Assembly: GCF_015206895.1 (NCBI RefSeq)
Contig: NZ_JADEXU010000015.1
Location: 1 to 64,000, forward strand
Origin: Nostoc sp. LEGE 12450
GTDB lineage: Bacteria; Cyanobacteriota; Cyanobacteriia; Cyanobacteriales; Nostocaceae
Direction of reading: 5' to 3'
Length of the DNA stretch: 64,000 bases
This document shows, in pieces, positions 8,273 through 17,493 of the stretch. Made by a program: the position numbers and the translations under genes. Within the stretch, counting starts at the first letter, position 1. Each line of letters begins with the position of its first letter. Under the pieces are notes generated by a model. That model was not told the origin of the DNA. It saw only the letters and a list, made by a program, of their open reading frames with translations, and ran no database searches.

Positions 8273-9454
8273 ATGGCAAATTTTCTCCAACCGCCAAGAT
8301 TACGCATTGGTGAAGGCACTGAAGAAGAACGACGCGCCACTTGGCTAGAACTTTTTTATGATTTGGTTTTTGTAGTTGCAGTTTCTCAACTCGCCCACAA
8401 TCTCAACGAGGATATCTCTCTATCAGGATTATTTGGGTTTGTAGTTCTATTTATACCGATTTGGTGGTCATGGATTGGTACCACATTCTACGCCAACCGT
8501 TTTGATAGCGATGATGTAGGACATCGACTGCTGATTGGTATACAAATGCTCACAGCAGCAGCAATGGCTATTAATATCCACCACGGTTTGGGTGAGAGTT
8601 CCCCTGGTTTTGCCATTTCTTATGCTCTCGGCCGGGCTGTGCTTGTAATAGAGTATGTCCGTGCTGGAAGACATATCCCCTCCGCACGTCCTTTGACTAC
8701 TCGCTACGCTATTGGTTTTGCGATCGCAGCATTGCTTTGGTTGATATCAGCATTTGTACTCATTCCTTGGCGGTTCGGATTTTGGGCGTTAGGAATCATT
8801 ATTGACTTTGCTACACCTTTAACAGGATACAAGTTTCAAATGGGGTTACTTCCCCACGCCTCCCACTTACCAGAACGTTTCGGGCTATTTACCATTATTG
8901 TCTTGGGTGAAGCAATCATTGCAGTTGTCAATGGTGTTTCTGAGCAGAAATGGGATATTTTAACTGTGATTTCTAGCGTGTTTGGTCTGATCATCGCCTT
9001 TAGCTGGTGGTGGGTTTATTTTGATAATTTGGGTGGTAAACCTATTGAGACGGCGCGGAAAGAAGGAAAAGTCAGTGTTGTCAATCTCTGGTTATACACC
9101 CATTTACCACTAGTGATTGGGATTACTGCTGCTGGTGTTGGTGTAGAACAAATTTTGTTGAGTAAGGCGACTTTAGCATTACCCGATTCTCAGCGATGGC
9201 TAATCTGTGGTTCAGTAGCATTATGCTCTCTGGCTGTCAGTATTCTTCACCGATTTGGAGTGATCCGTTATTGCAAAATTCGTTCCCAGTACCGACTTGG
9301 GGGTGCAGTTATGCTGCTAGCGATCGCTATCTTTGGCAAAGGTTTGTTACCTGTTGCAGTCATTGCCCTTGTAGCTGTAGTTTCTGCTGTCCAAGTCGTT
9401 CAAGATTTGTATCAGAGTCGTCCCACTACCCGCTTGGTTGACCCGGAAATTTAG
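8273..9454 (+). CDS. Low temperature requirement protein A (LtrA) family membrane protein
   Basis: A 393-aa integral membrane protein with about ten hydrophobic segments. It carries the family hallmarks: WLELFYDLVFVVAVSQLAHNL near the N-terminus, WWSWIGTTFYANRFD, and later HLPERFGLFTIIVLGEAII and FSWWWVYFD. The LtrA family was named from a Listeria low-temperature growth mutant; its biochemical role is unknown. It is monocistronic here, between a tRNA and a strong intergenic palindrome. Start ATG at 8273 is directly followed by the conserved region. Confidence 0.9.
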   Translation: MANFLQPPRLRIGEGTEEERRATWLELFYDLVFVVAVSQLAHNLNEDISLSGLFGFVVLFIPIWWSWIGTTFYANRFDSDDVGHRLLIGIQMLTAAAMAINIHHGLGESSPGFAISYALGRAVLVIEYVRAGRHIPSARPLTTRYAIGFAIAALLWLISAFVLIPWRFGFWALGIIIDFATPLTGYKFQMGLLPHASHLPERFGLFTIIVLGEAIIAVVNGVSEQKWDILTVISSVFGLIIAFSWWWVYFDNLGGKPIETARKEGKVSVVNLWLYTHLPLVIGITAAGVGVEQILLSKATLALPDSQRWLICGSVALCSLAVSILHRFGVIRYCKIRSQYRLGGAVMLLAIAIFGKGLLPVAVIALVAVVSAVQVVQDLYQSRPTTRLVDPEI

Positions 9455-9501
9455 TTTAGGGACTTCCAAAAAATAAATTATCCAAAATTATTTGTCAATT
9501 T

Positions 9502-9533
9502 GTAGGGGCGCACAGCAAGCTGTGCGCCCCTAC
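9502..9533. repeat. Perfect 15-bp palindrome downstream of ltrA (dispersed-repeat type)
   Basis: GTAGGGGCGCACAGC (9502-9516) is followed by AA and its exact complement GCTGTGCGCCCCTAC. This kind of GTAGGGGCGCAC...GTGCGCCCCTAC element occurs many times in Nostoc-group genomes. It may act as a transcription end for ltrA, although the T-run is poor, or be a mobile palindromic repeat. Confidence 0.75.
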
Positions 9534-9744
9534 TCAATTCATAGTCGTCTATCAGAGGTCGCAGAACCAAAGGAGGAATGTCATCATTAGAAGATGTACC
9601 TTTAGGTATTTAAGTCAAGTAGACGAAATATTTATTAATATTATTAATAGGCAGTGTAAATTCAACGGCAGGAGTCAGAAAAAATTCTTAGTGGCAGGTA
9701 TTTCGCATTAATCATCAAATTTCTCAACAACGGGATAGAAGCTC

Positions 9745-9963
9745 ATGAAAGACCAAAAACCATCAGACTCTAAGCAATTCGTCGGAAATCTCAAGAACGG
9801 GATTTGGCTGTTTGGACTGTCATCTTGGGTATTTGGGATTACCGATCGCAGTATTGCTTCATTTGCAGATGGCTATCTATCAGCTTTAGACTTGACGCAA
9901 CTATTCACTGCGGCTACATTCTTTGTGGCGTGGCTATTTTTGAAACCGACATCCAGAGTTTAA
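9745..9963 (+). CDS. Small hypothetical membrane protein
   Basis: A 72-aa frame with a polar N-terminus (MKDQKPSDSKQF) and two hydrophobic stretches, around residues 19-33 (GIWLFGLSSWVFGIT) and 50-66 (LTQLFTAATFFVAWLFL). Composition looks like a real two-helix membrane protein. I do not recognise a family. The ATG at 9745 is preceded by a weak purine tract (GGGATAG). It sits alone between ltrA and the ftsH terminator. Confidence 0.5.
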   Translation: MKDQKPSDSKQFVGNLKNGIWLFGLSSWVFGITDRSIASFADGYLSALDLTQLFTAATFFVAWLFLKPTSRV

Positions 9964-10257
9964 GATCGGCGGCTGGTTGAGTATCGAGTCACTCTTAACG
10001 CTAGTACTGTCAAGATTCGGAAAGTTAGGGTATCGTCATCGGGCAAGTAAGCTCGTGGATTGTGCTTATGATGGGTTCGGGAATTTTTCACCATCCAGTT
10101 GAGGTGAGAGTTATAGCTTTTTTGATTTGGGTGTGGGTGTATCTAAAAAAATTTTCTAATTTTCCGGAATTGATTATGCTCAGGCGGTAGTCTCTATCAG
10201 ACAAGCGATTTATACTGAAACTCTATAACGAAACCTCGGGGTATATAACCCCATATT
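9964..10257. other. Intergenic region upstream of the ftsH terminator
   Basis: No gene seen. A small GGGGT-ATATA-ACCCC palindrome (about 10239-10253) lies just before the strong terminator at 10258-10286. Confidence 0.4.
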
Positions 10258-10286
10258 AAAAGCCCGGTCATGAAGACCGGGCTTTT
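10258..10286. terminator. Strong bidirectional terminator downstream of ftsH
   Basis: AAAAGCCCGGTC (10258-10269), loop ATGAA, and the exact complement GACCGGGCTTTT (10275-10286). The A and T runs on both sides let it end transcription of ftsH (minus strand) and of anything from the left. Confidence 0.9.
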
Positions 10287-10337
10287 ATTAACACTTAGGA
10301 GTTAGGAATTGTTCTTAACTCCTAACTACTAATTGAA

Positions 10338-12179
10338 TTAAGCAAAAGCAGCAGTTGTTACATCGTTATTCGATAGAATTTCTTGCAACTCTTCAGCATC
10401 TACCGTTTCTTTTTCAACCAACATTTGGGCGATTTGATCTAAAATGTGGCGGTTGCCTACTAACACTTCTTTAGCGCGTGTATAGGCTATATCCACAAGC
10501 TTACGGACTTCTTCATCAATGGCGGCGGCAGTTTCTTCAGAGAAATCACGCTCTGACATGATATCTCGTCCTAGGAACATGTTACCTTGCTGACGACCAA
10601 GGGCGACTGGGCCTAAGCGATCGCTCATGCCAAATCGGGTAATCATCTGACGCGCAACCCGTGCTACTTGTTGGAGGTCATTAGAAGCACCAGTGGTAAC
10701 TTCTTCTTCACCAAAGATTAATTCTTCAGCAATTCGACCACCCAAAGCCACAGCCATCTGATTTTCCAGATAAGCGCGGCTGTACAAACCAGTATCCATC
10801 CGGTCTTCGCTGGGTGTAAACCAAGTTAAACCACCTGCCCGACCGCGAGGAATGATGCTAATTTTCTGTACAGGATCGTAGTCTGGCATCAAAGCACCAA
10901 CTAAAGCATGACCAGCTTCGTGATATGCCACCAAGGTTTTGCGCTTTTCGCTCATTACCCGGTCTTTCTTCTCTGGACCAGCTAATACGCGATCGATCGC
11001 ATCGTTGATTTCATCCATCGAAATCTCAGTCAAATTCCGGCGTGCTGCCAAAATTGCGGCTTCATTCAACAGGTTTGACAAATCTGCACCAGTAAATCCA
11101 GGGGTACGACGGGCGATTTTATCCAAGTCCACATCTTTCGCCAAGGTTTTGCCACGGGCGTGAACCTTGAGAATTTCGCTGCGTCCGGCGTAGTCGGGAC
11201 GGTCTACCACAACTTGACGGTCAAAGCGACCAGGACGCAACAGGGCTGCATCAAGGACATCAGGACGGTTGGTAGCGGCAATAATGATGATGCCTGTATT
11301 ACCTTCAAAGCCGTCCATTTCTGTGAGCAACTGGTTGAGGGTTTGTTCCCGCTCATCGTTACCACCACCTAAACCTGCACCCCGTTGACGACCTACTGCG
11401 TCAATTTCATCGATGAAGACGATACAAGGAGCATTGGTTTTAGCTTGTTCAAACAAATCGCGGACGCGGGATGCACCCACACCGACGAACATTTCGACAA
11501 ATTCTGAACCGGAGATTGAGAAGAAAGGTACACCAGCTTCACCAGCTACGGCACGCGCGAGGAGGGTTTTACCTGTACCAGGAGGGCCAACTAACAGTAC
11601 ACCTTTAGGAATTTTTGCACCAACGGCAGTAAAGCGATCCGCGTTTTTCAGGAAGTCTACAACTTCGTTTAATTCCAACTTGGCTTGGTCAATACCAGCG
11701 ACATCGCCAAATGTCACCTGAGTTTGTGGTTCCATTTGCACTCTGGCTTTGGATTTGCCAAAGTTCATTGCTTGGCTACCTGGGCCACTCTGAGCGCGAC
11801 GTAGCAAGAAGAATAAGCCAACCAAAAGCAATACAGGGAAAAATAAGCTGCTCAGTGCCTTAAACCAAAATCCTTCATCAGTTTGGGGCAATACAGAAAT
11901 ATCAACGCCTTTAGAAGTCAGAGTATTAATCAAGTCTGGATCGTTGACTAAGGTAACAATCCGTTTAGCCGGATCATATTTGGGTGTAACCAGTGCTGTG
12001 GAGCGGTCTGCACTCAAACTGACTTTTTCTACTCTGCCTTGCTGAACTTCTTGAATAAAGCGACTGTATCGCCATGTCTCTCTGCTTTGGGGTTGTTTGT
12101 CAAAAAATGCTGTTCCCAGCGCAATTACGACAATAAACAGCAGCGCGTACAGCCCTGCATTTCTCCATCTTTTATTCAC
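10338..12179 (-). CDS. ftsH: ATP-dependent zinc metalloprotease FtsH (FtsH3-like)
   Basis: Membrane-bound AAA+ protease of 613 aa that extracts and degrades membrane proteins, including damaged photosystem II D1 in cyanobacteria. Two N-terminal membrane helices (about 9-26 and 106-127) flank a lumenal/periplasmic domain. The AAA module has Walker A GPPGTGKT (198-205), Walker B FIDEID (255-260) and an SRH region ending RPGRFDRQ. The zinc site is HEAGH (420-424). The start is GTG at 12179, supported by GGAGGAT about 10 nt upstream. The N-terminus ([14 protein letters not shown]) resembles the cyanobacterial FtsH3 type rather than FtsH2; this sub-typing is inference. The terminator at 10258 closes the unit. 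Confidence 0.96.
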   Translation of the reverse strand: MNKRWRNAGLYALLFIVVIALGTAFFDKQPQSRETWRYSRFIQEVQQGRVEKVSLSADRSTALVTPKYDPAKRIVTLVNDPDLINTLTSKGVDISVLPQTDEGFWFKALSSLFFPVLLLVGLFFLLRRAQSGPGSQAMNFGKSKARVQMEPQTQVTFGDVAGIDQAKLELNEVVDFLKNADRFTAVGAKIPKGVLLVGPPGTGKTLLARAVAGEAGVPFFSISGSEFVEMFVGVGASRVRDLFEQAKTNAPCIVFIDEIDAVGRQRGAGLGGGNDEREQTLNQLLTEMDGFEGNTGIIIIAATNRPDVLDAALLRPGRFDRQVVVDRPDYAGRSEILKVHARGKTLAKDVDLDKIARRTPGFTGADLSNLLNEAAILAARRNLTEISMDEINDAIDRVLAGPEKKDRVMSEKRKTLVAYHEAGHALVGALMPDYDPVQKISIIPRGRAGGLTWFTPSEDRMDTGLYSRAYLENQMAVALGGRIAEELIFGEEEVTTGASNDLQQVARVARQMITRFGMSDRLGPVALGRQQGNMFLGRDIMSERDFSEETAAAIDEEVRKLVDIAYTRAKEVLVGNRHILDQIAQMLVEKETVDAEELQEILSNNDVTTAAFA

Positions 12180-12292
12180 TAAGGTCTATCCTCCGGTATT
12201 TTTCGCGCAATCGCCTAGCTTCTCTGCTCGGAAAGGTGATTATTAAGAATTATGTTAACTTATCTTAAGATATAACAAATTTGGCGTGGTTG

Positions 12293-13087
12293 TCATGCTA
12301 AAAAAAGCTCCCTTATTAGCTGAAAACTATGATGGTAGGGATTACATTGTAGCGACCCTGAAGGCAGATAAACGGTATGAATGGGAATAATTTCTACCAC
12401 ACTATTAGTGTAAGCGATCGCTTCAAATCTCTGGACTAACTCGGCACTCCAAGTTTCTTCTCGCACTGGCTGTTGGTGCTTTTGCAACCAGTTTACAAGT
12501 TGCGATCGCCCAATTCCCGGCAAAATTCCGGCTTTTATTGGTGGCGTGTACCAACTGCGATCGCACCATCCCCAAAGGTTGCCTGTACTGGTTTCTAGCC
12601 AATTTTCTTGAGCATCGACTAATATTGCTTCTTGAGCATCTAAGCTAGTTTTTGCCAACCAAGCACTCAAATAGTTTCCAGTTTTATGAGAGGGGAGAGA
12701 ACGATAAAATTCCGAGCTGGCGACGGCGCACACTACACCATTATTTTGTTTTTCTGTCAAATCGTGTGGTAAAAATCTACCTGTTATCCACTCTCGTCCA
12801 TCGGGAAAAAGGGTAATTCTGAGAACGGGGAAGTGTGCAAGGAGAATTTGAGCGCCTTGAAGTAGACGGTTCCAGTCTGGTTGCTGCCAACCAAAAGATT
12901 GGATTGAGAAAAGTAAGCGATCGCAGTGTGCTTGCCAATTAGTTAAATTACTATCTAGCGAGTTCTCATAAACCCGCAACGTTGTAAAAACGGTAGCCCC
13001 ATAAAGTAAACCCGGATCGTTAATGTCTAACTCTAAAGTTTGGGAGTGAATTAATTTGCCGTTGTACCAAAAAATATCATTTTTCAC
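12293..13087 (-). CDS. Aminotransferase class IV protein (aminodeoxychorismate lyase-like, PabC-type)
   Basis: PLP-dependent fold type IV enzyme of 264 aa. The N-terminal FWYNGKLI...DPGLLYGATVFTTLRV segment matches the family. Lys135 (in SHKTGNYL) should form the Schiff base with PLP, and E165 (ETSTGNLW) is the acidic residue that holds the pyridine nitrogen. The C-terminal part has PPIKAGILPGIGRSQLV. The family includes 4-amino-4-deoxychorismate lyase (folate synthesis), branched-chain aminotransferase and D-alanine aminotransferase; length and the LLYGATVFTT motif favour the first. The start is GTG at 13087. It lies 113 bp upstream of ftsH and 17 bp after the acetyltransferase gene, so the latter two likely form an operon. 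Confidence 0.82.
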   Translation of the reverse strand: MKNDIFWYNGKLIHSQTLELDINDPGLLYGATVFTTLRVYENSLDSNLTNWQAHCDRLLFSIQSFGWQQPDWNRLLQGAQILLAHFPVLRITLFPDGREWITGRFLPHDLTEKQNNGVVCAVASSEFYRSLPSHKTGNYLSAWLAKTSLDAQEAILVDAQENWLETSTGNLWGWCDRSWYTPPIKAGILPGIGRSQLVNWLQKHQQPVREETWSAELVQRFEAIAYTNSVVEIIPIHTVYLPSGSLQCNPYHHSFQLIRELFLA

Positions 13088-13104
13088 AACCAGATTGTTT
13101 CTCG

Positions 13105-13527
13105 CTACAACTCCATTGAAAAGTGATGACTTGTAATACTCATACGCTGCATGAGATAAAATCTGTGGGCTGCAAATCGCTGAACACCAGAATCAAGACT
13201 CAGGTGTTTACACTCATGATTCCTAGCATATTCAATTAGCCACTGAAATAACTGTTGACCGTAGCTGTGTGACCGTTTAAACTCATCAACAACTAAATCA
13301 TCAATGTATAAAAAATTTCCCGATGCTAAACACGTAGAAACACGAAATCCAGCTACTGCTACAGCTTGCTCATCTAGTTGCAAGAATGCAATTTGATATC
13401 CTTCTTTCATTTGATATCGAACTTGTTCTACAAACTTAGCCTGATCAAGATGAGGGCGCAACTGGGATATAACAGGAAAACGCCCTAATATTTTCAAGCC
13501 AGATTCTGCCAATTGTATTGATATCAT
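13105..13527 (-). CDS. GNAT-family N-acetyltransferase
   Basis: A 140-aa protein of GNAT size. The acceptor-side strands include IAFLQLDEQAVAVAGFRV. The central strand IDDLVVDEFKRSHSYGQQLFQWLIEYA (about 73-100) is the acetyl-CoA binding motif, with RSHSYGQQL in place of the usual R/Q-x-x-G-x-G/A loop. The C-terminal strand LSLDSGVQRFAAHRFYLMQRM is the typical motif B. Substrate unknown. ATG at 13527 has AGGAG at a good distance. It is 17 bp upstream of the class IV aminotransferase gene. Confidence 0.85.
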   Translation of the reverse strand: MISIQLAESGLKILGRFPVISQLRPHLDQAKFVEQVRYQMKEGYQIAFLQLDEQAVAVAGFRVSTCLASGNFLYIDDLVVDEFKRSHSYGQQLFQWLIEYARNHECKHLSLDSGVQRFAAHRFYLMQRMSITSHHFSMEL

Positions 13528-13793
13528 TAATTGCTCCTAATGATATTGTATATGTTTATCTTATTTTTAAAATGTATCTAAGTAGGTCGGCGAAATTAAA
13601 GTTAACTGGCTAAGGCTGTCATTTGTCCTTTGTCACTTGTACTGAGCGTAGTCGAAGTATTGGTCATTAGTAAGGGTTTTAAGCATAGTTTGCGTTTTGC
13701 AATATGCTTGAATTTTTTAATGCCAACTTACTTAAACAATATAAAATGTACAAAATTTTCATTTGTGTGCAGCAATATTATATGAATATTAAC
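13528..13793. repeat. Intergenic DNA with TCATTTG/TCCTTTG/TCACTTG heptamers and a dispersed repeat
   Basis: Around 13617-13640 there are heptamer repeats of the TCATTTGTCCTTTGTCACTTG type common in Nostoc. They are followed directly by TACTGAGCGTAGTCGAAGTA (about 13639-13658), a sequence often repeated in cyanobacterial genomes. The rest is AT-rich with no gene. Confidence 0.6.
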
Positions 13794-14579
13794 TCAATCC
13801 TTTGGTGGAAAGAGAATTTTATTAGTACCTTCAGAAGTTGTAAATACTTTTCCTCCTAAAGCTTCAATTTCTCTAATTGCTCGTTTCCTAGTTCTATCAT
13901 CAACTGGACTATTTAAAATTATTGCCCATGTAGCAATTTGAGCATATTTGCTGTTAGGATTTCGACTCAAAAATTCCGCAGTTTTTCGGGAAGTATTTCC
14001 TATAGTTTGACTTTCTGCATCTGAAAGATTGCTAGCCCAGTTTGCCGCCGTTGCGAAAGACTTTTGAGCAGCTTTAGCGTTGCCTAAAAATAATAATTCA
14101 TCAATTCCTTTGTAACGCCATACGTAATAAGACTTTTCGGGAACAAAGGGGGATAGTGATTTTAAGCCTTTCTCTGAGAGTGCGATCGTGCGTTCTGGCA
14201 TGGCAGCATACAATGAAGTACTGATAGAAAGACTCCGATATGCTGCTAAAAATCGTGGGTCACGTTCTAAAATTACTTCAAAATATTCTGGACTTAAACT
14301 GTAACCTGTTTTATCCCGAACTTCATCATCTCCGAAGTACTGTAAGAAATTGAGATATACCAAATCTGCAATTAAATTTTCATAACCAAAACCAGGCATT
14401 CTTTTGAGAAAATTCAAACGGAGATGTTCTGATTTTATCTCTTTTTCGAGAGTCTCTAAAGAGGCAGATTGTTTACTATTTATCAGTTTTTGTAATTGAG
14501 GAAATTGAATCAAGGCAATTCCTAAAATAGACACACAAATTATAAAAGGTGTAGCTATGGCTTTACGCTGCAATAACAT
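13794..14579 (-). CDS. Exported/anchored protein of unknown function with helical-repeat body
   Basis: A 261-aa protein starting with a positively charged segment and one hydrophobic helix (about residues 8-28, AIATPFIICVSILGIALIQF), so it is probably membrane-anchored facing outward. The rest is mainly helical; stretches such as PRFLAAYRSLSISTSLYA and AKAAQKSFATAANWASNLSDAES look like degenerate TPR units. I recognise it only as a conserved cyanobacterial-type hypothetical. It stands alone, with 266 bp before the acetyltransferase and a divergent 425-bp gap to the 15005 cassette. Confidence 0.7.
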   Translation of the reverse strand: MLLQRKAIATPFIICVSILGIALIQFPQLQKLINSKQSASLETLEKEIKSEHLRLNFLKRMPGFGYENLIADLVYLNFLQYFGDDEVRDKTGYSLSPEYFEVILERDPRFLAAYRSLSISTSLYAAMPERTIALSEKGLKSLSPFVPEKSYYVWRYKGIDELLFLGNAKAAQKSFATAANWASNLSDAESQTIGNTSRKTAEFLSRNPNSKYAQIATWAIILNSPVDDRTRKRAIREIEALGGKVFTTSEGTNKILFPPKD

Positions 14580-15004
14580 ATTTTTCTTGTCTTATCAGGC
14601 AGAAGCAACTTATTATATATAATATACTTCTTATAAAATTAGTCAGCTATATAGTCACAGAAGACTATCCATTCAGCAGCTACTATCACAGTCTATCTTT
14701 ATCTCAAGAGAAACTGAAAACAGGTAGAACCGCAAGCCAAGCTTAAGGTATTATATTATACAATAAACCGATGCTTAGGGCATGATTTATGCTTTCTTAT
14801 TTGCAAAATCTAAATAAATTATTTTCTTTTTTGAGATGAAATTAGCTGCTACAAATTCTAGCTTTACTTCTCTTAAGCTACAAATTCTTAAATTATTAAG
14901 TTCCTTTGATATTACTGAGTTTTGTTAAGTAACAGTAGTTAGATTTAGAACATCATTTAGAATAAAATTTTGTTCGCAATTAGACCTGTTGTGTCCTTAA
15001 TCTT
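14580..15004. other. Divergent intergenic region, AT-rich
   Basis: 425 bp between the exported unknown (minus) and the three-gene cassette (plus). No gene seen. It presumably holds promoters for both directions; no box could be assigned with confidence. Confidence 0.4.
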
Positions 15005-15463
15005 ATGCTAGATACTGTAGTTACGAACAACTTGGAAAATAATGGTCTATCCATTCAGGCAAAAAATAGTGATTTTAAAACAATAGTTACTAATCTTAAT
15101 GCCGATAAAAAAGGACTGGATGTTAATGAAATTATTGATGCCATCAAAACAGTAATAGTTGAAGCTATTGATTTAAAAATTACTACTTGGGTAGCAGAGT
15201 CATCCGATCAGCAACAAAATGACATAGAAGCAGCCAAACCAGGTAATAGAATATATACCCGAATTAATCTTGTTAGTGGTGATATCCAAAATGAAATTGG
15301 TAGTCAATTTACTGATAGTGGGCCCTATAAAGAAATTCGCGAATTTCATTTGACTCAAATTAGAGATGGTCGGGAGATCATTCACAAGAACATAGAAAGT
15401 GTGGAAAAATTGTATGGATTTTTTATGGAAATCGTGAAAAATCACAAAAAATCAGAACTTTAA
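15005..15463 (+). CDS. Hypothetical protein, first gene of a three-gene cassette
   Basis: A 152-aa soluble protein that I do not recognise. Residues 37-62 (LDVNEIIDAIKTVIVEAIDLK) form an amphipathic helix. The middle part (about 79-115) alternates as strands: RIYTRINLVSGDIQNEIGSQF and REFHLTQIRDGREI. The end is helical (ESVEKLYGFFMEIVKNH). An alpha-beta-alpha protein is likely; no catalytic motif is visible and there is no signal peptide or membrane segment. It lies 126 bp before the next gene on the same strand. Base composition is AT-rich with few HIP1 sites, unlike the neighbouring core genes. Confidence 0.7.
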   Translation: MLDTVVTNNLENNGLSIQAKNSDFKTIVTNLNADKKGLDVNEIIDAIKTVIVEAIDLKITTWVAESSDQQQNDIEAAKPGNRIYTRINLVSGDIQNEIGSQFTDSGPYKEIREFHLTQIRDGREIIHKNIESVEKLYGFFMEIVKNHKKSEL

Positions 15464-15589
15464 ATATTCTTTGCTACTTACCCATTTAAGCTAAAGTAGT
15501 TACCGAAACCTGACCAAATCGTTAGGTCTATTTGCTTGTATCTAGCTATTAATATAATGCTACAGCCAGAACTATGAGAGGGTGAAACT

Positions 15590-16441
15590 ATGGCTAATAA
15601 TATTCAAGCTAAAGACCGAAATATTGCTCAACCTCAAGATATCCAAAACCAAGCTAGAGTCTTGTTAAACAATTTAGTTTCTTCTGTACAGACATTAGTT
15701 TCTGACATCACAGCCTTAGAAGTAAATACGATGGTTGTAGATAGAATTAATGCTTCCAAGTTTAATGCTTGGGAGGCATATCAAGAAATTTATTCTATAC
15801 ACGACCCTGACTACTTTGAGGCAAAAGGTATTCCAGAAGAAGGTTCTCAAGCTCAAGAACTACATAAGCGTTATAGAAGTCTATTTAACCAAATTGAAAG
15901 AGAATATTTTTACCTTCTTCTTGAAGAAGGTTCAGATTTTTATAATCCACAGGATGAGCGGGTAAAACGATATCGCCAGAGGCTTGAATATGCGAAGAAG
16001 CATCAACGAAACCTAGTCGAAGCCGATCAGGAGAATGTTAAGCTAGCTCAACCAATACTACCTGCTCCAACTCCCGTTCTTGATGACAAAGATGGAAACA
16101 ATCAAGAAGATTGGATTGAAACTTTTAAAGAGATTCAAAGACTTTTAAATAATGATAAATTTGTTCGTACCCTACGTAAAATGTATGAACTTAAAGCTGC
16201 ACTTGATGGTGGTAACGTGACAAGTACCAAAACTGATATTATTTTTGCTCAAACTGTAATGCAGTTAGATGGAGATATAATTACTCGTTACCATAAAGAG
16301 CTGTTTACTCTATCTGAAGACGCTAAAAATCTCATCATTAATACACATAATCAAGGAGTTATTTCTGGAGAAAAGCAGTGGCGTGGAACATTTAGTTTTT
16401 TGATTAGTTTGGTACAGGGTATCGCAAATTTATCTCGATAA
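15590..16441 (+). CDS. Hypothetical all-helical protein, second gene of the cassette
   Basis: A 283-aa protein with no recognised domain. It is strongly helical and charged, with a likely coiled-coil-like zone around residues 85-140 (HKRYRSLFNQIEREYFYLLLEEG; DERVKRYRQRLEYAKKHQRNLVEADQE). A Pro-rich linker (PILPAPTPVLDDKDG, about 150-165) separates a second helical part. The C-terminal helix is hydrophobic (FSFLISLVQGIANL), perhaps a membrane-contact segment. Start ATG at 15590 has GAGAGG about 9 nt upstream. The stop overlaps the next start (TAATG at 16439-16443), which implies translational coupling. Confidence 0.72.
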   Translation: MANNIQAKDRNIAQPQDIQNQARVLLNNLVSSVQTLVSDITALEVNTMVVDRINASKFNAWEAYQEIYSIHDPDYFEAKGIPEEGSQAQELHKRYRSLFNQIEREYFYLLLEEGSDFYNPQDERVKRYRQRLEYAKKHQRNLVEADQENVKLAQPILPAPTPVLDDKDGNNQEDWIETFKEIQRLLNNDKFVRTLRKMYELKAALDGGNVTSTKTDIIFAQTVMQLDGDIITRYHKELFTLSEDAKNLIINTHNQGVISGEKQWRGTFSFLISLVQGIANLSR

Positions 16442-17397
16442 TGAACGCCAAGATAACAAAAACAGACAACCAAGGTGATGTTGTACTTTCTCTATTTCTA
16501 CAAGTTCCTCAAGGCGATCGCTTTGAACTTAAGGTTGAGCGATCGCAGTGTAGTTTTTACCTAAATGAGACAGTTGTAGAACAGATTCAGCAAGCACAAA
16601 AAACTGATGTTTCTCTATACATTCCACCAAAACTGATAATTCCTCTTTGGTATTACGCCTGTTTGGGCAATAATGTTGTGTTCGGAAATAAAAAAGAAGT
16701 TATTGAAAAAGAAGTTAGTAATTTTTTTTACGTTACTGTTATAGTCAATATTATAAAATCTTTTCTGAGTAAAACCGCACAGGGCAAAGCAAGTTTACAG
16801 TCTGGACTCACTTTTAATTCTTACTATGAGCAGCCTGAATCAGCTTCAAATGCTTATAAAGAGAAAGATATTATTTTGCAAAGCACTGTCCTTATTCATG
16901 GTGATATATTCCACAAAATCAAGTTGGATTTTATGCAAAATTCCAACTGCTCCACAATTATTTCTGCTCATTATTGGCTAACAGAACAAATACTAAGTTG
17001 CTTGCGGACTAAACTAAATCTGCTAGTTTGGGAGATAGCTTCGCTGTTTCCTGCTGGTTTGGTTGTCTCCAGTTTATATACAGCAAATGCAATACTATCA
17101 ATATTTGCTTTGATAGGCTTCACTATACTATTTGCTAGTACTCGCTATCTACTTATAAATCAGCTTCAAAGACGTACTTCCATCAACTCTAAATTTATAA
17201 ATTGGTTGACATGGACGCTGATTTGCATTATTCCTATCTTTGTTGTTGGTGCTATTCATAGCTTTAGGGATGTTAATGCATTATTCTTGTCATTCTTGTC
17301 ACTTATCGCCCCAAAACTTACAGAGTATATTTTAAATTTTATAAGGCCACGAGTTGGAAAACTGATCCTACGTCGGTTACTATTAAACCTAGATTAA
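16441..17397 (+). CDS. Hypothetical membrane protein, third gene of the cassette
   Basis: A 318-aa protein with no recognised family. The first 200 residues look cytosolic, with beta-rich segments (VVLSLFLQVPQGDRFELKVE). Three or so hydrophobic helices follow: about 201-218 (ASLFPAGLVVSSLYTANAIL), 220-237 (IFALIGFTILFASTRYLL) and 252-270 (WLTWTLICIIPIFVVGAI), then one amphipathic helix. A sensor-then-pore layout is possible but unproven. The start ATG overlaps the previous stop codon, so the two proteins are made together. A terminator at 17457-17485 closes the cassette. Confidence 0.72.
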   Translation: MNAKITKTDNQGDVVLSLFLQVPQGDRFELKVERSQCSFYLNETVVEQIQQAQKTDVSLYIPPKLIIPLWYYACLGNNVVFGNKKEVIEKEVSNFFYVTVIVNIIKSFLSKTAQGKASLQSGLTFNSYYEQPESASNAYKEKDIILQSTVLIHGDIFHKIKLDFMQNSNCSTIISAHYWLTEQILSCLRTKLNLLVWEIASLFPAGLVVSSLYTANAILSIFALIGFTILFASTRYLLINQLQRRTSINSKFINWLTWTLICIIPIFVVGAIHSFRDVNALFLSFLSLIAPKLTEYILNFIRPRVGKLILRRLLLNLD

Positions 17398-17456
17398 GCA
17401 TAATGCAGAACTCCTCTACAAATTCTTAAGAGAAAACTCTTAAACAAAGCTAGTTT

Positions 17457-17485
17457 AGCCAACTCTTACAAGAAGTTGGCTTTTT
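17457..17485 (+). terminator. Rho-independent terminator after the three-gene cassette
   Basis: AGCCAACT (17457-17464) pairs with AGTTGGCT (17474-17481), extended by CTT/AAG inside, and is followed by TTTTT. It faces the convergent ackA end. Confidence 0.8.
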
Positions 17486-17493
17486 GAGAATTT

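Noticed and set aside
9575-9611. Ten-codon frame after AAAGGAGGA (MSSLEDVPLGI)
   Set aside because: The Shine-Dalgarno-like motif touches the ATG and the peptide is only ten residues or so; probably chance.
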